DNA from: Vibrio metoecus
GTDB lineage: Bacteria > Pseudomonadota > Gammaproteobacteria > Enterobacterales > Vibrionaceae
Length of the DNA stretch: 64,000 bases
Assembly: GCF_000696385.1 (NCBI RefSeq)
Contig: NZ_JJMN01000046.1
Coordinates: forward strand, 1-64,000
Direction of reading: 5' to 3'
The position numbers and the translations under genes were made by a program. Under the pieces are notes generated by a model. The model saw only the letters and a list, made by a program, of their open reading frames with translations, was not told where the DNA came from and searched no databases. Positions 58,543 through 64,000 of this stretch are shown piece by piece. Each line of letters opens with the position of its first letter. Positions within the stretch are counted from its first letter, which is position 1.

Positions 58543-60093
58543 TTACAGGTTATCTATCTGGGCTAGGTAGGATTCGGCGGTCGCTAAAATCGCCAGTTGA
58601 TCGACGCCAGCTATCTTATCCCATGTTTTATAGAGCATTCCAATGCGAGGATTGTTAGCGAGCTGTTCACGATGTTTGAGCATAAAGCGCCAATAGAGTG
58701 AATTTAGCGGGCAAGCCCCGTCACCGGATTTGAGTTTCACTTGATAAGGGCAAGAGATGCAGTAGTCACTCATTTTATTGATGTAGGAACCACTAGCCGC
58801 ATAAGGTTTAGTCGCAATCAATCCCCCATCGGCAAACAGTGCCATTCCCCGCGTGTTCGGGAGTTCGACCCATTCAATCGCATCAATGTAGATGCCCAAA
58901 TACCACGCATCAACTTCATCGGGCTCACATTCGGTGAGCAGGGCAAAGTTGCCTGTTACCATCAATCGTTGAATATGGTGCGCATATCCAAAATCCAAGG
59001 ATTGAGTGATCGCTTGTTGCAGGCAGTGCATCTTCGTTTGACCATTCCAGAAATAACTCGGCAAAGGGCGCCGAGCACCAAAATGATTACGAGTTTTGTA
59101 ATAAGGCATGTTGCTCCAATACATACCGCGTACGTACTCTCTCCACCCCAAAATTTGACGTACGAAACCTTCGACTTGTGCTAAAGAAACTTCGCCTTGG
59201 GCAGCTCGATAGGTATCAATCGCAGCGCCAATCACCTCTTGTGGGGAAAGTAATTTGCAATTCAATGCAAACGATAGACGGCTGTGATAAAGGCTCCATC
59301 GATATGGGTGCTGTGCCGTCATCGCATCTTGAAAGCGGCCAAAATTGGGTAAAGCGCATTGGCAAAAATGCGCCAATAGAGATAAGGCTTGCGCGCGATT
59401 TATCGGCCACAGTAATGATTCTCCGACGTTGCCGATCGATTTAACGTTATGACGTTCAAGTCGTGATTTGATGGATGAAATGGAGTTATCAAAGCGAAGC
59501 GGAGTGGGCAAGTGCAGCAAATCAGGCGCTTTCAGCTTATTGCGATTCTCTGCATCAAAATTCCACTGCCCGCCTTCTGGCTTGTTTTCCGATTCCATTA
59601 AATAGCCAAAACATTTACGCATGCGGCGATAAAAATGTTCCATCAATACCGCTTTTCCCACCGGAAATTGTTGAGGGATCTCCGCAAATGGCAACAGAAA
59701 ATGTTCCGTATCGACGCAACCAATCACCACTTCGGGGATACGTAAATTCGCCATCTGTTCTAGTAAGCGGTATTCATCTGGTCTTTGGTATTGAAAGGCA
59801 TGGGCATTAACCTGATGGCAAATATGCTCAATTAAGTGTGGTAAGTCGGCAAACTCTGCGGTGGCATCCAAATCTAAATGCAGAACGTGATGTCCTTCTG
59901 CCGTCAAACGCTCGGCAAACGCTTTCATTGCTGCAAAAAACGCACACTGTTTCTGGATGTGGTGACGTACATACCACTGCTCCTGATGCAATTCTGCAAT
60001 CAAGTACAGCACCTCCTCTCGTGGTTCAGCAAACCAAGAGTGGGTATGGTTGAGCTGATCGCCCAATATCAATCGTACAACCGAGTAGCGCAT
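58543..60093 (-). CDS. Iron-sulfur bacterial cryptochrome/photolyase (FeS-BCP)
   Basis: 516-residue flavoprotein of the (6-4) photolyase-like FeS-BCP class, repairing UV (6-4) photoproducts with blue light. The N-terminal alpha/beta domain starts VRLILGDQLNHTHSW. The C-terminal helical FAD domain has QILGWREYVRGMYW and MVTGNFALL. Four cysteines expected to hold a [4Fe-4S] cluster are present in TECEPDE, YCISCPYQ and GACPLNS. A homologue in V. cholerae has been characterised as a (6-4) photolyase (prior knowledge). It is monocistronic, reading away from gbpA. Confidence 0.92.
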   Translation of the reverse strand: MRYSVVRLILGDQLNHTHSWFAEPREEVLYLIAELHQEQWYVRHHIQKQCAFFAAMKAFAERLTAEGHHVLHLDLDATAEFADLPHLIEHICHQVNAHAFQYQRPDEYRLLEQMANLRIPEVVIGCVDTEHFLLPFAEIPQQFPVGKAVLMEHFYRRMRKCFGYLMESENKPEGGQWNFDAENRNKLKAPDLLHLPTPLRFDNSISSIKSRLERHNVKSIGNVGESLLWPINRAQALSLLAHFCQCALPNFGRFQDAMTAQHPYRWSLYHSRLSFALNCKLLSPQEVIGAAIDTYRAAQGEVSLAQVEGFVRQILGWREYVRGMYWSNMPYYKTRNHFGARRPLPSYFWNGQTKMHCLQQAITQSLDFGYAHHIQRLMVTGNFALLTECEPDEVDAWYLGIYIDAIEWVELPNTRGMALFADGGLIATKPYAASGSYINKMSDYCISCPYQVKLKSGDGACPLNSLYWRFMLKHREQLANNPRIGMLYKTWDKIAGVDQLAILATAESYLAQIDNL

Positions 60094-60365
60094 TATGTTC
60101 CTTAAGCCGCATTTTTATTCAATGCCAACATTGGTTTTATTAAGAGTCACTTTATCTACGAGTGGCAGGCCACGCCGATCACTAAATCACTGTTCTATTT
60201 TCTAAACAAACCCTGCCCTATCCATTTTATCAATCAAATAAACACCTGATATTTTGTATGGGAATTGGTTATTTAACTCTAAAAATTAAGCCTGAGAGCT
60301 TCATTCCACAAACGTTGTCTTCGCTTAGCCTTATTGAACAAAGTTAGTTAAATTTGCTACCGATC
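60094..60365. promoter_or_regulatory. Divergent photolyase/gbpA promoter region
   Basis: 272 bp of AT-rich DNA precede the riboswitch. Promoters for the photolyase gene and for the gbpA leader must lie here. No operator was recognised and no gene is supported. Confidence 0.4.
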
Positions 60366-60471
60366 ACATTTCGGCAAACCATTTGAAAAAATGGGACGCA
60401 AAGCCTCCGGTCTGTCGGTTCGAGAAAAGCTCAACAAACGGTTTTCTCAATCTATGATAGCGGGGCCGCCA
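60366..60471 (+). ncRNA. Cyclic-di-GMP-I (GEMM) riboswitch upstream of gbpA
   Basis: The GEMM core is plain. P2 is CCATTT-GAAA-AAATGG (60379-60394) with a GNRA loop, followed by GGACGCAAAGCCTCCGG, the conserved ligand and tetraloop-receptor segment. The P3 3' side reads ATAGCGGGG. The closing stem pairs CGGC (60372-60375) with GCCG (60465-60468). A weaker hairpin (ACTCAG/CTGAGT, 60512-60530) lies between it and the gbpA ribosome site and may be the expression platform. No T-run follows, so translational control is likely. It corresponds to V. cholerae Vc1. Confidence 0.93.
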
Positions 60472-60558
60472 TAACCATATTGCATAGTTATGCCTTGCTG
60501 AGTGTGGTAGGACTCAGAATACCTCTGAGTTCTGTCAGCCAACAAAAAAGAGTCTGTG

Positions 60559-62016
60559 ATGAAAAAACAACCTAAATTGACCGCAATCGCTCTGATCCTT
60601 TCTGGTATCAGTGGATTAGCGTATGGACACGGTTATGTGTCAGCAGTGGAAGACGGTGTTGTAGAAGGGCGCGTTACGTTATGTAAATTTGCCGCTAATG
60701 GTACTGGTGAAAAAAACACTAACTGTGGTGCGATTCAATATGAACCACAAAGCGTTGAAGGCCCAGAAGGCTTTCCGGCTGCTGGCCCACGTGATGGCAA
60801 AATTGCCAGTGCTCAAAGTGCACTTGCCGCTGCGCTTGATGAACAAACGGCCGACCGTTGGGTAAAACGCCCAATCCAAGCTGGACCACAAACCTTTGAG
60901 TGGACGTTTACGGCAAACCATGTCACTCGAGACTGGAAATACTACATCACCAAGCCAAACTGGAACCCAAACCAAGCCCTATCACGCGATTCTTTTGATC
61001 TGAATCCATTCTGCGTGGTCGAAGGCAACATGGTGCAACCACCCAAACGCACTAGCCATGAGTGTATTGTGCCTGAACGCGAAGGTTACCATGTGATTCT
61101 TGCGGTATGGGATGTGGGTGATACCGCGGCAGCCTTCTACAACGTGATTGATGTAAAGTTTGATGGCAGCGGTCCTGTATTACCTGATTGGAACCAAGCA
61201 GGACAGATCATCCCAACCATGGATCTGAGCATCGGCGACACCGTGTTTACACGCGTTTTTGATGCGACCGGAGAGAACCCTGCGTACCGTACTGAACTGA
61301 AAATCGATTCAGAAACGCTCACTCAAGCGAATCAGTGGTCACACGCTTTAGCGGCTAAAATTAACCAAACACAAAAACAGCAGCGTGCTGGCCAGCTCAA
61401 TGGTGATCAGTTTGTTCCCGTTTACGGGACTAACCCGATTTACCTAAAAGAAGGCAGCGGCTTGAAGCGTGTTGAAATTGGCTACCAAATCGAAGCGCCA
61501 CAGCCTGAGTATTCACTGAGAGTTTCAGGTTTAGCGGCAGAATATGAAATTGGCGAACAGCCTGTTCAACTTGACCTAACGCTAGAAGCACAAGGTGAGA
61601 TGAGCGCAGAGCTCACCGTTTATAACCATCACCAAAAACCGCTAGCAAGCTGGACTCAGGCGATGACCGACGGCGAGCTCAAATCAGTAACCTTACAGCT
61701 GAGCGAAGCCAAAGCGGGTCATCATATGCTGGTTTCTCGCATCAAGGATCTTGATGGCAACCTACAAGATCAGCAAACGCTAGACTTTATGTTGGTTGAA
61801 CCACAAACGCCACCGACTCCGGGAGATTACGACTTTGTTTTCCCGAACGGTTTGAAAGAGTATGTTGCTGGCACCAAAGTGCTAGGTTCGGATGGCGCTA
61901 TTTACCAGTGTAAAGCATGGCCAGCATCAGGCTATTGCCAACAGTGGACAAGCAATGCCACTCAGTACCAACCAGGTACTGGTAGCCATTGGCAAATGGC
62001 GTGGGATAAACTCTAA
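60559..62016 (+). CDS. gbpA: GlcNAc-binding protein A, chitin-active LPMO (GbpA)
   Basis: Secreted colonisation factor that binds chitin and intestinal mucin and oxidatively cleaves chitin. The 485-residue protein has a signal peptide ending AYG before His24, which becomes the N-terminal copper-binding histidine. The second copper ligand is His121 (TANHVTRDW). Domain 1 is an AA10 LPMO (24-200), domains 2 and 3 bind the bacterial surface (about 210-410) and domain 4 is a small chitin-binding module (about 430-485) with [15 protein letters not shown]. It is controlled by the riboswitch upstream. A strong terminator follows. Confidence 0.96.
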   Translation: MKKQPKLTAIALILSGISGLAYGHGYVSAVEDGVVEGRVTLCKFAANGTGEKNTNCGAIQYEPQSVEGPEGFPAAGPRDGKIASAQSALAAALDEQTADRWVKRPIQAGPQTFEWTFTANHVTRDWKYYITKPNWNPNQALSRDSFDLNPFCVVEGNMVQPPKRTSHECIVPEREGYHVILAVWDVGDTAAAFYNVIDVKFDGSGPVLPDWNQAGQIIPTMDLSIGDTVFTRVFDATGENPAYRTELKIDSETLTQANQWSHALAAKINQTQKQQRAGQLNGDQFVPVYGTNPIYLKEGSGLKRVEIGYQIEAPQPEYSLRVSGLAAEYEIGEQPVQLDLTLEAQGEMSAELTVYNHHQKPLASWTQAMTDGELKSVTLQLSEAKAGHHMLVSRIKDLDGNLQDQQTLDFMLVEPQTPPTPGDYDFVFPNGLKEYVAGTKVLGSDGAIYQCKAWPASGYCQQWTSNATQYQPGTGSHWQMAWDKL

Positions 62017-62034
62017 TTGCCCCTCTAAAACACA

Positions 62035-62068
62035 AAATCCCTCAGCCACGCTGAGGGATTTTTTATTT
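62035..62068 (+). terminator. Terminator of gbpA
   Basis: AAATCCCTCAG and CTGAGGGATTT form an 11-bp stem with a 5-nt loop and a T-rich tail, 18 nt past the stop. Confidence 0.92.
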
Positions 62069-62127
62069 GAGCTAGAGACAAATCTCATCGCTTATAGTGC
62101 GAAAAAGTCACAAGGTTAAGCCTCGTT

Positions 62128-62509
62128 TTACTCTTCATCCATCTCGCAATCGGTACAGCTTTGCAAAGCGATTTCGTGTTCAAACACCACCGTTTCATTA
62201 CCTTCTGCCAATAGCTCAGCAATTTCATCCGCGACTTCTTGTTCATCTTCCGCTTCAACTTGATTCGCTAACTCTTCTTCAGAATAACCGTAGAACGTTT
62301 AGCAATAAGTAGTCACGCGCTTCTTCTTTGGTACAAGTCACGTTCACGGAAAGGTCAGGCTCCACGTTGTCTTGCGCAAGAATGTCGGCAACTTGAGCTA
62401 ACACATCCTCTTTCATCGCCGCGGTTAACCAGCCGAGATCCGTGCTTACTGTGGTTTTTTTACAATCAAAGCAAGGCAGTTGATGAAAGTAATATTGAAA
62501 ATTGGTCAT
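62128..62509 (-). pseudogene. CxxC-ended acidic protein, one frame break
   Basis: Unrecognised small protein. The first frame (ATG ending at 62509) begins MTNFQYYFHQLPCFDCKKTT and runs to a TGA at 62279 after LLLNV. Removing one base near 62291-62294 lets it continue as YGYSEEELANQ and finish with ALQSCTDCEMDEE at a TAA at 62128, for about 126 residues. The restored protein is strongly acidic and has a CxxC at each end, which could bind zinc. It precedes the MerR-fusion gene divergently. No function is proposed. Confidence 0.65.
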
Positions 62510-62635
62510 AGGTCATTTCTTCTTTCAGAGTGAGTAGCAAGATTATGCGCGATTTCTCACAAAATACTATCTCAATCATGAGGAAAGATCCGCTCACTAG
62601 GCTGACTGTGTGCGTAAAAAATTGCTCAATGCTGC

Positions 62636-62666
62636 TTGACCTGTCTATAGCTCTACAGTTCATACT
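62636..62666 (+). promoter_or_regulatory. MerR-type promoter with 19-bp spacer
   Basis: TTGACC (62636-62641) and CATACT (62661-62666) are separated by 19 bp, the overlong spacing typical of MerR-activated promoters. The spacer holds the imperfect dyad CTGTCTATAGCTCTACAG (62641-62658). It lies 35 bp upstream of the MerR-fusion start, suggesting autoregulation. Confidence 0.65.
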
Positions 62667-62700
62667 AACCACATCTTCAGCCTCTGAGGTCAGATCAAAC

Positions 62701-63867
62701 ATGTATTTAATTTCAGAATTAGCGGTCAAGGTGGGGCTCTCTCGAACCACACTACTTTACTACGAGAAATTAGGATTGATTCGGGGGCAACGTCTTGACA
62801 ATGGCTATCGCTACTACAGCGAGAGTGATCTGCAGCAACTGTTTCTTATCCAACAGCTTCAGAGTGCGGGGCTTTCATTAAAAGAGTGTGAAGAGTGCTT
62901 ACAGGCGAAACTAGACCGAAGCCTATTGGAAAGTCGTTTAAGCCAACTCGATGATGAAATTGAGAAAAAAGTTCGCGCTCGTGAGTTGCTTTTAGCCTTG
63001 CTCGGCGAACGTCCACAAAGAGAGTTACACCACTCTCTCAGTAAACATGCGCCAAATGCTTACTTAAGCTGGCTCAACACGCAAGGTTACAGTGAAAAAG
63101 AGGCGCTCCGATTAAAATGGTTATCGAAAGATATGAATGAACATGACAGCTATATGCAAGATTTCATGACAGTTTTTGCCACTTTGCAACGCTGGAGCCC
63201 CGGTAGCGAGCAAGATACCTTAAAAGCCATTTCCTTGATGTCGATACAAAGCATGCGGCATATCCTCGATGTCGGCTGCGGAACGGGCCTTTCAACTCTC
63301 CTGCTGGCTGAAAACAGTTCGGCGTACATTACTGCCGTCGATAATGAACCCATCGCGATTGAACAACTTGAGAAGCAACGCCAGCACTCGCCATGGAAAG
63401 AGCGGATATCCCCAATCTTGGGTTCCATGACCGCACTCCCTTTTGCCGCGAAAAGTTTTGATGCGATTTGGGCTGAAGGCTGTGTTTACATCATGGGCAT
63501 GGAGAACGCTCTCAAGCAGTGGAAACCTTTTTTAGCGGATAACGGCATCTTGATGGTCAGTGATTTGGTCTGGCTCACTGAGAATCCGGAACCGGAAACT
63601 CAACAATTTTGGCAATCCGAATACCCAGATATCCAATCGATACCTTCTCGAATCAAGCTTTTCAAAAAGCTGGGTTATGAGGTGATGGAGCATTTTTCAT
63701 TAGGCGTTGATGCATGGCAAAACTACTGGCTACCACTGCAAAACCGTGTCGAAGAGTTAAAACTTCGGCTGACAAACTCCCAAGCCTTGTCTGACATAGA
63801 AAAAGAGATTGCTATCTATGAACGAAGTGCTGCCAAAGACTTTTACTTATCTAATATTTTATTTTGA
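62701..63867 (+). CDS. MerR-family regulator fused to a SAM-dependent methyltransferase
   Basis: 388-residue two-domain protein. Residues 1-70 are a MerR winged helix (ISELAVKVGLSRTTLLYYEKLGLI, quoted in part, then NGYRYYSESDLQQL). About 75-105 form the usual coiled-coil dimer helix. From about 180 there is a class I methyltransferase with motif I ILDVGCGTGLS (189-197), the acidic residue in AVDNEP and post-motif FDAIWAEGCVYIMG. The ATG at 62701 gives the family N-terminus MYLISELA; the open frame upstream covers the promoter and is not used. The C-terminal enzyme may sense or act on the inducer. The next gene starts 24 bp later. Confidence 0.87.
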   Translation: MYLISELAVKVGLSRTTLLYYEKLGLIRGQRLDNGYRYYSESDLQQLFLIQQLQSAGLSLKECEECLQAKLDRSLLESRLSQLDDEIEKKVRARELLLALLGERPQRELHHSLSKHAPNAYLSWLNTQGYSEKEALRLKWLSKDMNEHDSYMQDFMTVFATLQRWSPGSEQDTLKAISLMSIQSMRHILDVGCGTGLSTLLLAENSSAYITAVDNEPIAIEQLEKQRQHSPWKERISPILGSMTALPFAAKSFDAIWAEGCVYIMGMENALKQWKPFLADNGILMVSDLVWLTENPEPETQQFWQSEYPDIQSIPSRIKLFKKLGYEVMEHFSLGVDAWQNYWLPLQNRVEELKLRLTNSQALSDIEKEIAIYERSAAKDFYLSNILF

Positions 63868-63891
63868 AAATTAACCACTAGAGACTTAAGA

Positions 63892-64000
63892 ATGAATTTT
63901 TCTTTATACAAATCACAACAAAAACTAGAGATTATCGACCTGTTCCAAAACACCTTTTCTGATTCTGAAGGATCAGAAGAAGGCACTGTGATTGGAAAAC
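63892..64000 (+). CDS. Start of a probable GNAT N-acetyltransferase (truncated by window end)
   Basis: The frame opens at ATG 63892 and stays open to the window edge (36 codons): MNFSLYKSQQKLEIIDLFQN followed by TFSDSEGSEEGTVIGK. The pattern of an early helix ahead of an acidic turn and SEGSEEG is common in GNAT acetyltransferases of Vibrio. It begins 24 bp after the MerR-fusion stop, so they may share a transcript. Too little is visible to be sure. Confidence 0.55.
   Translation, partial: MNFSLYKSQQKLEIIDLFQNTFSDSEGSEEGTVIGK

Noticed and set aside
1..64000. CRISPR array, integron attC-type repeats, insertion sequence or prophage
   Set aside because: No regularly spaced repeats, transposase, integrase or phage structural genes were found; the only longer repeat is the pair of tRNA-Cys genes.

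Overview
The window looks like chromosomal DNA from a Vibrio, almost certainly Vibrio cholerae and in particular its smaller chromosome. The basis is the recognisable gene set and order: a glp regulon, FabV-type enoyl-ACP reductase, a CdgC-like EAL protein, a VesA-like GlyGly-CTERM protease, an iron-sulfur photolyase, and GbpA behind a GEMM (c-di-GMP-I) riboswitch. The species call rests on memory of these genes, not on a database search. There is no prophage, insertion sequence, integron cassette or CRISPR array.

Layout. 0-7.4 kb: glycerol/glycerol-3-phosphate regulon, glpFK facing glpABC across a control region rich in GlpR-like half-sites. 7.4-11.4 kb: KAS III (fabH2), thioredoxin 2, an MFS carrier and a frameshifted lipase. 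11.4-13.5 kb: a two-gene split energy/zinc chemoreceptor (PAS protein plus MCP with CZB domain). 13.7-17.3 kb: tRNA-Leu and tRNA-Cys, the artPIQM arginine ABC importer with a tandem ARG-box region, and a second identical tRNA-Cys. 17.5-20.6 kb: ravA-viaA. 20.9-25.8 kb: Nudix hydrolase, ltaE, a small cytochrome c, a TetR regulator, an RhlE-type helicase, acpH and a 39-codon small gene with a perfect Shine-Dalgarno. 26-30 kb: a TyrP-like permease behind TyrR-like boxes, an MCP, galE. 30.4-35.6 kb: pxpABC (5-oxoprolinase), an FAD oxidoreductase, ugd. 35.9-41 kb: YbbP/YbbA-type ABC export system divergent from tesA, then fabV. 41-50 kb: a GAF/degenerate-GGDEF/EAL protein, an orphan ABC-class ATPase, a J-domain protein, membrane and small proteins, a HAD phosphatase, CreA, inosine-guanosine kinase. 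50-58 kb: VesA-like protease, deaD, rnb, a DUF3024-like protein, an orphan PstS-like protein, a MaoC hydratase. 58.5-64 kb: iron-sulfur photolyase, riboswitch-gbpA, a frameshifted CxxC protein, a MerR-methyltransferase fusion and the start of a probable GNAT gene.

A striking property is the number of single-base reading-frame breaks: about 13 in nine or ten genes (lipase, PAS protein, tetR, tyrP twice, pxpC twice, FAD oxidoreductase, ybbA, tesA, fabV twice, the CxxC protein). About eight lie in or beside homopolymer runs. Coding sense resumes immediately after each, and fabV is expected to be essential, so most are probably sequence errors rather than real pseudogenes. For these genes I give the span of the restored gene.

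Most interesting signals beyond routine annotation: the MerR-methyltransferase fusion with its 19-bp-spacer promoter; the nested inverted repeat between fabV and the EAL gene; the 39-aa small gene; the predicted chymotrypsin-like (not trypsin-like) specificity of the secreted protease; the split PAS/CZB receptor; and the GEMM riboswitch of gbpA.
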